DNA of 64,000 nucleotides, taken from Roseiarcus sp963748545 (GTDB taxonomy: Bacteria; Pseudomonadota; Alphaproteobacteria; Rhizobiales; Beijerinckiaceae). Shown one piece after another: positions 33,999 to 42,227 of this stretch (position 1 is its first letter; each line of letters opens with the position of its first letter). The position numbers and the translations under genes are program-made. Where the stretch lies: NCBI GenBank assembly GCA_963748545.1, contig CAVVJO010000053.1, forward strand, positions 62,001 to 126,000. Direction: 5' to 3'. The notes under the pieces are model-generated. The model worked only from the letters and a program-made list of their open reading frames with translations, had not been told where the DNA came from and did not search any database.

Positions 33999-35149
33999 GC
34001 CCGCGCCGCGGCGTCGATGAACCCTCTCGTCGTCTCGATGAGTTCAGGCACGTCGAGCAGGAAGGCGTCGTGACCCCTGTCCGTCTCGATCTCGACGAAC
34101 GACACCGAGGCGGCGCCGGCGTTGAGCGCGCGGACGATCGCCCGCGAATCGTGAGTCGGGAACAGCCAGTCGGAGGTGAACGACACGACGCAGAACCGGG
34201 TCGAGGAGCCCCGAAAAGCCCTGGCGAGCGAGCCGCCGAAATCGGCGGCGAGATCGAAATAGTCCATCGCCCGAGTGAGGTAGAGGTAAGAGTTTGGGTC
34301 GAACCGCTCCACGAAGCTCTGGCCCTGATGGCGCAGGTACGATTCGACCTGGAAGTCCGCGTCGAACGAAAACGTGCGGGCGGCGCGGTCCTGCAGGTTG
34401 CGTCCGAACCGCCGGTGCAACGCGCTGTCCGACAGATAGGTGATGTGCGCCGACATCCGGGCGACCGCCAGGCCCTTGTCCGGCCGCGTGTTCTCCTTCA
34501 GGTAGCGGCCCCCGCGCCAATCCGGATCGGCCATGATCGCCTGTCGCCCGACTTCGTTGAAGGCGATGTTTTGCGAAGAATGGCGCGCGGCGGTGGCGAT
34601 CGGCAGGGCGGCGAAGACCCGTTCAGGGTAGGCGGAGGCCCATTGCAGCACCTGCATCCCGCCCATCGAGCCGCCCGCGACGCAGAAGAGCTTGTCGATG
34701 CCGAGGTGATCGATCAGCAGCGCCTGGGCGCGCACCATGTCGGCGATCGTGACCACGGGAAAATCGAGCCCGTAGGGCTCGCCCGTCCCCGGGTTGATCG
34801 AGGCCGGTCCGGTCGTGCCCATGCAGCCCCCGAGCACATTGGCGCAGATCACAAAAAACCGGTCGGTGTCGAACGGCCTCCCCGGCCCGACCATCGTCTC
34901 CCACCATCCCGGGCGGCCGGTGACGGGGTGGAGATTGCCGACATGCTGGTCGCCGGTCAGCGCATGGCAGATCAGGAGCGCGTTGGATTTTGCCGCGTTG
35001 AGGGCGCCGTAGGTCTGATAGGCGATGGCGACCGGCGAGAGGGTCGCGCCCGAATCCATAGTCAGCGCCAGCGGCGCGTTGAAAATCAGGCTGTCCGGGT
35101 ACAAGGCCTGGAGGGCCGCGCCATTGAGCGGCGGGACGAGATCGTCCAC
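33983..35149 (-). CDS. metX: homoserine O-acetyltransferase MetX
   Basis: Alpha/beta-hydrolase that acetylates homoserine in methionine synthesis; 388 residues. The nucleophile elbow is VAGGSMGGMQVLQW; the acid and His are in FTSDWLFPTHDSRAIV and RGHDAFLLDVPEL. Also typical: NALLICHALTGDQHV, GWWETMVGPGRPFDTDRFF and GTTGPASINPGTG. The GTG start at 35149 is preferred because AAGGGG lies just upstream and the family begins there; the longer frame (35248) runs through the leader. Confidence 0.92.
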   Translation of the reverse strand: MDDLVPPLNGAALQALYPDSLIFNAPLALTMDSGATLSPVAIAYQTYGALNAAKSNALLICHALTGDQHVGNLHPVTGRPGWWETMVGPGRPFDTDRFFVICANVLGGCMGTTGPASINPGTGEPYGLDFPVVTIADMVRAQALLIDHLGIDKLFCVAGGSMGGMQVLQWASAYPERVFAALPIATAARHSSQNIAFNEVGRQAIMADPDWRGGRYLKENTRPDKGLAVARMSAHITYLSDSALHRRFGRNLQDRAARTFSFDADFQVESYLRHQGQSFVERFDPNSYLYLTRAMDYFDLAADFGGSLARAFRGSSTRFCVVSFTSDWLFPTHDSRAIVRALNAGAASVSFVEIETDRGHDAFLLDVPELIETTRGFIDAAARAWGIA

Positions 35150-35266
35150 GAGAGTGCACCCCTTGGGTCGGATGTCGTTCTGTCTAGCGAACGGCTTGTT
35201 TGTTATACCGGCACATCTTGGGGCGCAAGCGGTGTCCACTCCGGTCACGGTTCGGGCGCCGGCGTC

Positions 35267-36037
35267 TCACCCGCGCTCCCACGTCATCGAGGCCATTCGC
35301 GGGTCGGCGGCGAAGGCGTCCCGGCCGAACTCGATCCGAGCGAGCGGAAACTCGCGCATGGCGTAAGCGCCGTTTTCGCCGACGCCGACCCGCCACGTCT
35401 GGGCTTCCAGCGGCTCGGCCTTCGCGAAAGCCGCGCACGTCAGGACCGCGACATTCGCCCCGCCGGCAGGGTCGCGAACGGAGGCATAACGGATGATGTC
35501 CACATCCGCCTCTCGGGCCGCATCCGCGAGCGCCTGACAGGGTCCGTAGTCGGCAGGGCGCCGCCACAGCGCCACGTCGCTGTCGAGCGGCGGGGTCGTC
35601 AGGTCGACCATCCGGCGCGTCTCAAGCGCCGCGGAAAACCCGGTATATTCCGAAGGGTTCGCCGGCCAGGGGGCGTCAGGGGATTCGGCGAAGAACACGA
35701 GCCTATAGAATGCGATCTCGGCGACGGCGGCGCGCGCCTCCTCGGAACCGTAGTAGACCCCGAGCGTCGGACCTGCGCGGCGGAAGCGCGAACCGTTCGG
35801 GTACGCGGCGCCGTATCGGAACGGCGTCTTGAACAAGTAGTGCAAGCCCCCGCATTCCACGGGATAGGCGGGTTTCGTCCGCTCGATCAGGGTTTCCAGC
35901 ACGTCCTGTTCGCTGAGGCTGTCGACCAGCTTCATCGTGGAGACGTGGTGCTGGGCCTCGACAAGACGCCAGACGGCGCGCTTGTAGGGCTTCGCCTCAG
36001 ACGATAGCGCGTCGGGCGTCCAGATAGGCGATGACAT
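35267..36037 (-). CDS. RES domain toxin (type II toxin-antitoxin)
   Basis: A 256-residue protein with the RES domain, an NAD-consuming toxin fold related to ADP-ribosyltransferases. Seen: VWRLVEAQHH with the conserved Arg, TLGVYYGSEEARAAVAEIAF (Tyr and Glu) and SSEYTG-like NPSEYTGFSAALETRRMVDL. The paired gene upstream encodes an Xre/MbcA antitoxin and the frames overlap by 41 bp, the standard antitoxin-toxin order. Predicted to deplete cellular NAD when released. Confidence 0.85.
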   Translation of the reverse strand: MSSPIWTPDALSSEAKPYKRAVWRLVEAQHHVSTMKLVDSLSEQDVLETLIERTKPAYPVECGGLHYLFKTPFRYGAAYPNGSRFRRAGPTLGVYYGSEEARAAVAEIAFYRLVFFAESPDAPWPANPSEYTGFSAALETRRMVDLTTPPLDSDVALWRRPADYGPCQALADAAREADVDIIRYASVRDPAGGANVAVLTCAAFAKAEPLEAQTWRVGVGENGAYAMREFPLARIEFGRDAFAADPRMASMTWERG

Positions 36038-36380
36038 CGATCAGCCCGGAAATGCTGCGGATCTTTTCGGCCGGCTTTCCGCCAAGGGCCAAATTCGGAC
36101 TTGCGAGCCAGGCGCGCGCGACTCTTTCGTCGCCGCCCACGATGGCGTCGAGCGAGCGAAACAGCCGGACAAACAGAACGCCGAGCTCGAATTCCTTCTT
36201 GCGTGGGCTGAGCCAATAACCGCCGCTCTTCATTCGCGAAAGGGTCGCCGGACTGAGACCCAGCACCTCCGCCAGAGCGGAGGCCGGGAGACCGAACCTG
36301 TCGGCGGCCGCAAGGACGGCCTTGGTTAGGATTTTTTCTGCGTCCGGATGGAGCAGAGGCTTTCGCGCGAGGGCGGACAT
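35997..36380 (-). CDS. Xre/MbcA/ParS family antitoxin
   Basis: A 127-residue antitoxin. The N-terminal Xre-like helix-turn-helix is at about residues 30-52 (FGLPASALAEVLGLSPATLS), with the toxin-binding MbcA/ParS domain behind it (LGVLFVRLFRSLDAIVGGDE, RVARAWLASPNLALGG, RSISGLIDVIAYLDARRA). The pair should be autoregulated by this protein. Confidence 0.88.
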   Translation of the reverse strand: MSALARKPLLHPDAEKILTKAVLAAADRFGLPASALAEVLGLSPATLSRMKSGGYWLSPRKKEFELGVLFVRLFRSLDAIVGGDERVARAWLASPNLALGGKPAEKIRSISGLIDVIAYLDARRAIV

Positions 36381-36578
36381 GAGCGATAGTCCTTTCTGAG
36401 GAAAATTTTACCACAACTTTTTTCTCAAGAATAGTCTCAAGCGCAGGCAGCGACGAAGGCGATTCTGCGCTCCGCTCCGCCAAGCCAAACAGGGACGGGA
36501 TCCAATCCCTGCCTTCTCCTGGCCGACGAATCCCCGCCCGGCCTTGCGGGGGCCGTCATCGCGTGGCAAGCGGGCGCG

Positions 36579-37919
36579 ATGACCGATCTTCCCCCAACGG
36601 AGACGCGCGCCGCGCCGCGGATCTCGTTCGTCTCGCTCGGCTGCCCGAAGGCGCTGGTCGACAGCGAGCGGATTCTCACGCAATTGCGCGCGGAGGGCTA
36701 CGAGCTTTCCAAATCCCACGCCAACGCCGACGCGGTGATCGTCAACACCTGCGGCTTCCTCGACAGCGCCAAGGCGGAATCGCTTCAGGCGATCGGCGCG
36801 GCGATGGCCGAGAACGGCCGGGTGATCGTCACCGGCTGCATGGGCGCCGAGCCCGACGCGATCCGCGAGGCTTTCCCCAACGTCTCCGCCATCACCGGCC
36901 CGCAGGCGTTCGAGAGCGTGATGACCGCGGTCCACGCGGCCGCGCCGGCGCCGCACGATCCCTTCCTCGATCTCATCCCCGAGCAGGGGGTGAAGCTGAC
37001 GCCGCGCCACTACGCCTATCTCAAGATTTCCGAGGGCTGCCACAACCGCTGCACGTTCTGCATCATCCCGAAACTGCGCGGCGACCTCGTCTCGCGTCCC
37101 GCGGGCGAGGTGCTTCGAGAAGCCGAGAAGCTGGTCAGGGCCGGGGTCAAGGAGCTCCTGGTGATCTCGCAGGACACCAGCGCCTATGGCCGCGATATCC
37201 GTTACGCCGCGAGCCCCTGGCGCGACCGCGAGGTGTCCGCGCGCTTCCTCGATCTCGCGCGCGAGCTCGGCTCGCTCGGGGCCTGGGTGCGGCTGCACTA
37301 CGTCTATCCCTATCCGCATGTCGACGACGTGATCGCGCTGATGGCCGAGGGGCGCGTGCTGCCTTATCTCGACGTGCCGTTCCAGCACGCTTCGCCCAAG
37401 GTGTTGAAGGCGATGCGGCGGCCGGGAAATCAGGAGAAAACGCTCGAGCGGATCCAGGCGTGGCGGGCGATCTGCCCCGAACTGACGCTCCGCTCGACCT
37501 TCATCGTCGGCTTCCCTGGCGAGACCGAGGAGGATTTCGAGATCCTGCTCGACTGGCTGGAGGAAGCGAAGCTCGACCGCGTCGGCGCCTTCGAATACGA
37601 GCCGGTCGCCGGCGCCGAGGCGAACGCGCTCGGCCTCGAGCCGGTCCCGGCCGAGGTGAAGGCGGCGCGCCACAAGCGCTTCATGCTGCGCCAGCAGGCG
37701 ATCAGCGCGAAGAAACTCGCAGCCAAGGTCGGCAAGCGGTTCGAGGTCCTCATCGACGAGGGCGGGGCGCAGGGGGCGAAAGGCCGGACCCAAGGCGACG
37801 CGCCGCAGATCGACGGGACCGTGCATATCGCCACCCGCCGTCCGCTGCGCGCGGGCGACCTTGCGACAGTCAGGATCGAGCGGGCGGACGCCTACGATCT
37901 CTGGGGGACGGCGGTGTGA
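36579..37919 (+). CDS. rimO: ribosomal protein S12 methylthiotransferase RimO
   Basis: Radical-SAM methylthiotransferase of 446 residues that modifies Asp of ribosomal protein S12. The N-terminal cluster Cys are in FVSLGCPKALVDSE, VNTCGFLDSA and VTGCMGAEPD; the radical-SAM cluster is EGCHNRCTFCIIPKLRG; a C-terminal TRAM domain ends the protein. ATG start at 36579. It is flanked on both sides by toxin-antitoxin genes. Confidence 0.95.
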   Translation: MTDLPPTETRAAPRISFVSLGCPKALVDSERILTQLRAEGYELSKSHANADAVIVNTCGFLDSAKAESLQAIGAAMAENGRVIVTGCMGAEPDAIREAFPNVSAITGPQAFESVMTAVHAAAPAPHDPFLDLIPEQGVKLTPRHYAYLKISEGCHNRCTFCIIPKLRGDLVSRPAGEVLREAEKLVRAGVKELLVISQDTSAYGRDIRYAASPWRDREVSARFLDLARELGSLGAWVRLHYVYPYPHVDDVIALMAEGRVLPYLDVPFQHASPKVLKAMRRPGNQEKTLERIQAWRAICPELTLRSTFIVGFPGETEEDFEILLDWLEEAKLDRVGAFEYEPVAGAEANALGLEPVPAEVKAARHKRFMLRQQAISAKKLAAKVGKRFEVLIDEGGAQGAKGRTQGDAPQIDGTVHIATRRPLRAGDLATVRIERADAYDLWGTAV

Positions 37920-38064
37920 CGAGGCGAATTGGCCGAGCCGGCGACTGACCCCGATCCGATCGATGGAAAACCCCGCGCGCGCCGCCATTCAATTACGCGC
38001 GGTGGTTGCTGGGGTCTTGGGCGGCGATCGGCACACGGCCGCCGCCGCAGATCCCAGATTCGTT

Positions 38065-38406
38065 TTACGGCCTGGGACGGATTTCGATCGTGTCGCCCGC
38101 GCCATAAGGATCGATCGCAAGATGCAACGTGCCGATATTGGTGGTTGGCACGCGTCGCCGATCAATCATCTGCATCTGCAAGAGACCGAACGCCTCCAGT
38201 TTGCCAAGCGTACGCAACAAGTTCGGTTCAGCTCGATTGGTAAGCCGCGCCAGCTCGGCGACGGATTGCGGCTTGGCGTCCCGAATGGTGCGCAGCAAAC
38301 TGCGGTTATCCGGCGTCAAAAGACGAACGATCGCCTCGGTCGACTCCATGCTCGGCTCGGCAGCGTCGGAAGGTGCGACAATCTCGCCGCGAGCGACTTT
38401 CCGCAT
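38065..38406 (-). CDS. TumA-like antitoxin (HVO_A0114 family DNA-binding protein)
   Basis: A 113-residue winged-helix protein. The HTH is SVAELARLTNRAEPNLLRTL, followed by GKLEAFGLLQMQMIDRRRVP; the preceding EAIVRLLTPDNRSLLRTIRD is typical of HVO_A0114 antitoxins. The ATG at 38406 gives a short N-terminus. The frame is open back to the TumE stop (STKELEAEMRKVARGE), and an ATG at 38442 overlaps that stop but dies after nine codons, so a lost base may hide a longer start. Confidence 0.7.
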   Translation of the reverse strand: MRKVARGEIVAPSDAAEPSMESTEAIVRLLTPDNRSLLRTIRDAKPQSVAELARLTNRAEPNLLRTLGKLEAFGLLQMQMIDRRRVPTTNIGTLHLAIDPYGAGDTIEIRPRP

Positions 38407-38439
38407 CTCAGCTTCAAGTTCCTTCGTGCTCTGAAATCT

Positions 38440-38817
38440 TCATGGCTCGTCCTTTCGTTCTTTGTCGGTCGTCCTCACCACGTCCTCGGCAATGCCGCGC
38501 TCGTTCAAAACCCTTCGCACCTCGGCGAAAAAGTCCTCCAACAGCTGATCGGCGGTCGTAAAAGCGTAAGGCCGCCCGGGGTCTTCGCCGGTGCGGTGCC
38601 AGTGATCGTATTCAACCCGGGCGCGCCGATAGCTTGACGCCAACGGCGGCGCCCTATGGGCGTTATCGAACCCTACAAGCCGATCGCCGTCACGATCATG
38701 CAAGGTGAAGGAATAGCTCAAACCGTGCGGACGCTCCGGTCGCGGCGTTACACGTCCAATCTCGAATTTGAGCCAGTAGCCCTTTTCAAGATGATGGATG
38801 CGGCCATCGAACGCCAA
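38440..38817 (-). CDS. TumE-like toxin (DUF6516)
   Basis: A 125-residue protein matching the TumE family: GYWLKFEIGRVTPRPERPHG, LSYSFTLHDRDGDRLVGFDN and DHWHRTGEDPGRPYAF. The His-rich HRT/YDHWH segment is conserved. Gene order toxin then antitoxin, closely spaced. TumE/TumA modules are described toxin-antitoxin pairs; the target of this one is unknown. Confidence 0.78.
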   Translation of the reverse strand: MAFDGRIHHLEKGYWLKFEIGRVTPRPERPHGLSYSFTLHDRDGDRLVGFDNAHRAPPLASSYRRARVEYDHWHRTGEDPGRPYAFTTADQLLEDFFAEVRRVLNERGIAEDVVRTTDKERKDEP

Positions 38818-39389
38818 CAGAAACTCAAGCGTGTGTTCGTCGGATATGATGCATCTTCCCTATATCTCTTATCATGAGAGGATATCATAAAATGCGCTGA
38901 ATTCAATTCCCCGAATTTATGTCCCTTCCCGAAGCCCGGGGACTGTCTCCTAAAAGTCTCGGCCAGTGGGAAGTCCTCATGGCCCGCAGGTAACTCAAGC
39001 GGTAGGTACTCGGCGAGGGGCGCCAGCCCAGGCCCGGCATCTTGATCGGATAGAAGCTGTCGCCCGCCCGGGTCAGACGCCTAATCGCCTGTGAGGCGCA
39101 GGTTGGGGAGAAGCGTCGGGATGGTGGGCGATGCAGGGATCGAACCTGCGACCCCTCCCGTGTGAAGGCACTGATCGGGCGTGCGTACATTGATTTTGCT
39201 TGCATTTTCATTTGCGAAAAGTGCCGGTTTTCGCGGTTTGTACCATAGTTTCCGGGGCCGCTGGCACCGGTATGATCGAACCCAGCGGGCTCCTCTTGGC
39301 TAAAAGTTGTCTTCGCAAACTTTAGCGATTGCGCAGGACTGGTTCGCAGCTCTATATGCGATGAGGAGAGGTGTTGGGAGCCTAACCCC
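38818..39389. other. junction region between TumE and the island
   Basis: No intact gene. Positions 38818-39121 include an AT-rich stretch (38860-38920) that may hold the tumE promoter, and short coding-like pieces I cannot assign. The 47-bp tRNA-derived repeat lies at 39122-39168, and a GTTTCCGGGGCC motif at 39248. From 39169 on base composition falls. Confidence 0.5.
39122..39168. repeat. attL-like direct repeat (displaced 3' end of tRNA-Val)
   Basis: These 47 bases (starting TGGTGGGCGATGCAGGG and ending GTGTGAAGG) are identical to 42228-42274, the CCA end through the anticodon arm of the tRNA-Val gene. The remaining part of the tRNA is absent here. This is what integration of an element into the 3' half of a tRNA gene leaves behind. 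Confidence 0.88.
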
Positions 39390-40706
39390 GTGGCCGCTGA
39401 GCAGATCCCCGCGCTGCCTAAGAAGGCGGAACGTCGGCGAGGATGTGCTCTTGAACCCTGGGAAATCTCTATCGTCAAGGCGATGCTGGAGAAGCATGAC
39501 CGGACGGACCAGGACATTCTTGCTTATTTCACGCGACCTACACGTTCGGTAAACCACAGGCTGATCGGCCAGATTCGCAAGGGCATTGCCCATGCTGCAA
39601 CGCCCATAGCAACGAATGAGGATCTCGCCGAATTTCTCGCCGTGTGGCCGGAGATTGACCCCCAAACTGGTTTGAGCATTCGCGGCGATGAGCTTTTGAT
39701 TAAGGCGCGCGAAGCGATGATCGCGGCTGTGCATACTTTTAACGGTGCAGGATTGTATTTCCGCGCTGAACTCTTCATCGTCACTGCAATCATAGCGTGG
39801 ACTTATCTGCATCACGCGTATTTTCGACGCCTTCGTATCGACTATCGGCATTATCGTAATGCTGATGGGGAAAAGCAGGTGGCGACTACGGAAAGCGGCG
39901 CGGAAAGATACTGGGAACTTGGTACTTGCCTAAAGCACGAAAAATGCCCGCTGACAAAAGGCATGAAGGATAATCTTAATTTCCTTATCGAGTTGAGGCA
40001 TGAGATTGAGCATCGTTCTACAAGCCGCATTGATGATGCGGTGAGTACGCAGCTTCAGGCCTGCTGCATCAATTTCAATGAGGTTATCAAGGCGCAGTTC
40101 GGGCCTCAGTACGGGTTGGAGCGCAGGTTACCTATAGCGCTACAATTCATGACATTCAGTTCTGATCAGCGTGCCGTGTTGAAGCGTGCAGCAAACCTGC
40201 CGCGCAACATAGAAACCATGATGGATGCCTTCGCCAACCGGATGACACCGGAAGAAAAAATCGATCCCCACTTCGCGTTTCGGGTCAACTTCACGCCGAT
40301 TCTCGCCAACCGGCCGGCTGGTGCTGACCAAGTGATCGAGTTTTCAAAAGCGCCGCCGCAGGAAGGAGTGACTAGCACATATATCAAGGAAGTTGACCGT
40401 AAGAAATACCGGGCAGGTCAGATCGTAACGATGATGAATGAAGAAGGCTACCCGGATTTCAATATCAGGCACCACACATTGCTCTGGCAGTCTGACAAAG
40501 CGAAGGATCCTAAGCTAGGATTCGGGTCGCCGACGTTCGGCAACAAAGAATGGGGCTGGAACGACAAATGGGTAGCGCGTGTCAGAGAGCACTGTGAGAA
40601 AAACAGTGAGCGCTATGGGAAGATAATAAAGGATAAAGAGACTTTCGCGCGCCCAGTAATCGCTCCGCCATTGATACCCGCGTTCGAACCAGAAGTAAAA
40701 AGATGA
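39390..40706 (+). CDS. DUF3644 domain protein with R-x4-H (HEPN-like) motif
   Basis: A 438-residue protein. The DUF3644 block is at about residues 130-215: VTAIIAWTYLHHAYFRRLRI, DYRHYRNADG, ERYWELGTCLKHEKCPLTKG and LNFLIELRHEIEHRS. RHEIEH fits the R-x4-6-H motif of HEPN ribonucleases, so an RNase activity is possible (inference). The N-terminus (EPWEISIVKAMLEKHDRTDQ; RSVNHRLIGQIRKG) looks like a DNA-binding helix-turn-helix. The GTG at 39390 has GGGAG nine bases upstream. DUF3644 proteins recur on mobile islands. Biological role not known. Confidence 0.75.
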   Translation: MAAEQIPALPKKAERRRGCALEPWEISIVKAMLEKHDRTDQDILAYFTRPTRSVNHRLIGQIRKGIAHAATPIATNEDLAEFLAVWPEIDPQTGLSIRGDELLIKAREAMIAAVHTFNGAGLYFRAELFIVTAIIAWTYLHHAYFRRLRIDYRHYRNADGEKQVATTESGAERYWELGTCLKHEKCPLTKGMKDNLNFLIELRHEIEHRSTSRIDDAVSTQLQACCINFNEVIKAQFGPQYGLERRLPIALQFMTFSSDQRAVLKRAANLPRNIETMMDAFANRMTPEEKIDPHFAFRVNFTPILANRPAGADQVIEFSKAPPQEGVTSTYIKEVDRKKYRAGQIVTMMNEEGYPDFNIRHHTLLWQSDKAKDPKLGFGSPTFGNKEWGWNDKWVARVREHCEKNSERYGKIIKDKETFARPVIAPPLIPAFEPEVKR

Positions 40707-40746
40707 TCGTGGACAAAGTAGCCGCACAATCGTGGCTTTAGCTAAC

Positions 40747-41529
40747 CTAGAAGACAGTATCGGTCATAAAAGCGGTAATGAACTCGGCGGCGACTTGAGG
40801 GACGATCGCGTCACCGAAGTCAATTTCCGCGTCCACGCTTCCGTGTACCCCATCAACCAACAAAGGAATTGAGGGTTCAGCTTGGCGGAGCAGCCCATCG
40901 GGACATTTGAGGAAGCCCACCTCGCTTGAACAGCTAGGTTCGGTAATCCGTTTTTTCTGTCCTTCGGTCGCTTTGAGTTCATACGCGCTCTGAATTTCTC
41001 CGGGTCTTCCATTATCATCAGCGTCCGAGGCGTGTGCCACAATCCAAAGCCGGTAGCGTTCATGGCCTTTCTGTCCACAAAGAGCAGGCAATACTGCCGC
41101 TGCGCAGGCGTAGCCATTTTCCTCCAAATCAGAAAAGGCTTCGTCCAGCCATCCGAAGGCAATCGCGCTTCTAACTTGCTCTCCAAAGACCGTTGCAGGG
41201 CGGCACTTTTCAATGAGCGCTTTCCATGTCGGCCAAAGGTGTCTTTGATCCGAGCCGCCTCGCTTAGCGCCCGCTGTACTGAACGGCTGGCAGGGGCAGG
41301 AACCTGTCCAAACAGGTCGGTCATCGGGCCAACCCGCGAGACGCAAGGCGTAGCTCCATCCTCCGATTCCTCCGAAGAAGTGGCACTGGGAATAACCCGC
41401 GAGGTCGTCTGAATTAACATCTGAAATATTCCGCTCGTCTACTTCTCCCGGTGCGATGATTCCTTCCGAGATTAAATACCTAAGGCGGCTTGCCTTTCGC
41501 TTGTCGATTTCGTTGTAGTATACAGGCAC
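40747..41529 (-). CDS. compact DNA (cytosine-5) methyltransferase, phage type
   Basis: A 260-residue C5 methyltransferase. Motif I is weakly visible as CHFFGGIGGWSYALRLAGWP, motif IV is GSCPCQPFSTAGAKRGG with the catalytic Cys, motif VI is FGEQVRSAIAFGWL (usual ENV replaced by EQV), motif VIII is HERYRLWIVAH, and motif X is DFGDAIVPQVAAEFITAF. The target-recognition region is very short. Phage-encoded C5 enzymes have this compact layout. GTG start at 41529. No cognate restriction enzyme is evident, unless the DUF3644 protein plays that part. Expected to methylate cytosine in a short site. Confidence 0.82.
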   Translation of the reverse strand: MPVYYNEIDKRKASRLRYLISEGIIAPGEVDERNISDVNSDDLAGYSQCHFFGGIGGWSYALRLAGWPDDRPVWTGSCPCQPFSTAGAKRGGSDQRHLWPTWKALIEKCRPATVFGEQVRSAIAFGWLDEAFSDLEENGYACAAAVLPALCGQKGHERYRLWIVAHASDADDNGRPGEIQSAYELKATEGQKKRITEPSCSSEVGFLKCPDGLLRQAEPSIPLLVDGVHGSVDAEIDFGDAIVPQVAAEFITAFMTDTVF

Positions 41530-41567
41530 GCCACACTAGGTTTCTCCCGCTCTGAGCGGGCCAATGG

Positions 41568-41825
41568 TTACGAGATCACTTCGTGTTTCAACGGTTCGCC
41601 TTGTAAATCTCCTGGTTCTATGGTGTCGTCCTCGTACAAAAACCCGTTGCAGTGATCTGACCAAGTGGCGACATACCACTTTGATCCATCGCCGGGCACG
41701 TTACGGTCTAATTTTACAATACCGAATGTAGTGCGAAAGATCATATCAGCTTTTAGCTCGTATCGCCGCTCGTACCAGTTTATGTCAGATATGGTTGCTT
41801 CCCTACAGTTGATTATATTGCTCAT
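41568..41825 (-). CDS. small protein of unknown function
   Basis: An 85-residue acidic protein (INWYERRYELKADMIFRTTF; SKWYVATWSDHCNGFLYEDD) in the same direction as, and 38 bp upstream of, the C5 methyltransferase. Many aromatic residues and no membrane segment. I do not recognise it; its AT-rich codons match the island. It could be an inhibitor or accessory of the methyltransferase or a phage remnant. Confidence 0.5.
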   Translation of the reverse strand: MSNIINCREATISDINWYERRYELKADMIFRTTFGIVKLDRNVPGDGSKWYVATWSDHCNGFLYEDDTIEPGDLQGEPLKHEVIS

Positions 41826-41905
41826 TGTTGTTTCTCATATTATCGGAACTTAATTGACAATATGGACAGTAATGGAGATAAATGGAAATAACAAGGAGGC
41901 ATTGC

Positions 41906-42067
41906 ATGGCTAAAACAAAAAGCACTAAAGTTACGTGGCACGATCTGCACCTGCTTTTACCGCAAGATGTCTATGATAAGCTCGCCAAGCTCGCAGAAGC
42001 TGACCAGCGTAAACCGGCAGTCTATTGCCGTATTCTGATCGCAAATGTGCTTGATACTACGAGATGA
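41906..42067 (+). CDS. small ribbon-helix-helix protein (Arc/CopG-like)
   Basis: A 53-residue protein: VTWHDLHLLLPQDVYDKLAK, LAEADQRKPAVYCRILIANV. The strand-helix-helix pattern is that of Arc/MetJ/CopG repressors. A strong AAGGAGG precedes the ATG at 41906. It is divergent from the methyltransferase pair, with AT-rich DNA (41826-41881) between, so it probably represses that promoter. Confidence 0.65.
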   Translation: MAKTKSTKVTWHDLHLLLPQDVYDKLAKLAEADQRKPAVYCRILIANVLDTTR

Positions 42068-42075
42068 TAGTACAG

Positions 42076-42161
42076 GTTTCCGGGGCCAGTGGCGCCGTTA
42101 ACTGGTGCGCGCATCGATGGCTGGGAGTGTCAGTTTCCGGTGCCAAACTGGCACCGTTAAC
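42076..42161. repeat. GTTTCCGG...CCGTTAAC repeats at the right end of the island
   Basis: Two copies: 42076-42102 (GTTTCCGGGGCC ... GCGCCGTTAAC) and 42133-42161 (GTTTCCGGTGCC ... GGCACCGTTAAC). The second contains a perfect hairpin, GGTGCCA-AAC-TGGCACC. A third, inner copy lies at the left end (39248-39269, GTTTCCGGGGCCGCTGGCACC). They sit just inside both att repeats and may bind the recombination machinery. Confidence 0.65.
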
Positions 42162-42227
42162 GCGATAATCGGAGATAATGCCTCGGCTTCCGGCGAGGTA
42201 AATGGTTGAGAAGACTCATGGAAACCG

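Larger units (their letters stand above)
39169..42227. mobile_element. small genomic island integrated in tRNA-Val
   Basis: About 3.06 kb between the two 47-bp direct repeats. Its genes are AT-richer and differ in codon use from the flanks. Contents: DUF3644 protein, DNA cytosine-5 methyltransferase, an 85-residue unknown protein and a ribbon-helix-helix protein. No integrase, transposase or replication gene is seen, so it is either a decayed element or a satellite moved by another element's recombinase. Confidence 0.75.

Noticed and set aside
37920..38064. Short + strand frame after rimO (MAEPATDPDPIDGKPRARR)
   Set aside because: No ribosome-binding site, starts at TTG and soon becomes Arg-rich; at most the broken start of a gene displaced by the toxin-antitoxin insertion.
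39122..39168. Second tRNA-Val gene
   Set aside because: Only the 3' 47 bases match; the D arm and 5' acceptor strand are missing, so it is an attachment-site remnant.
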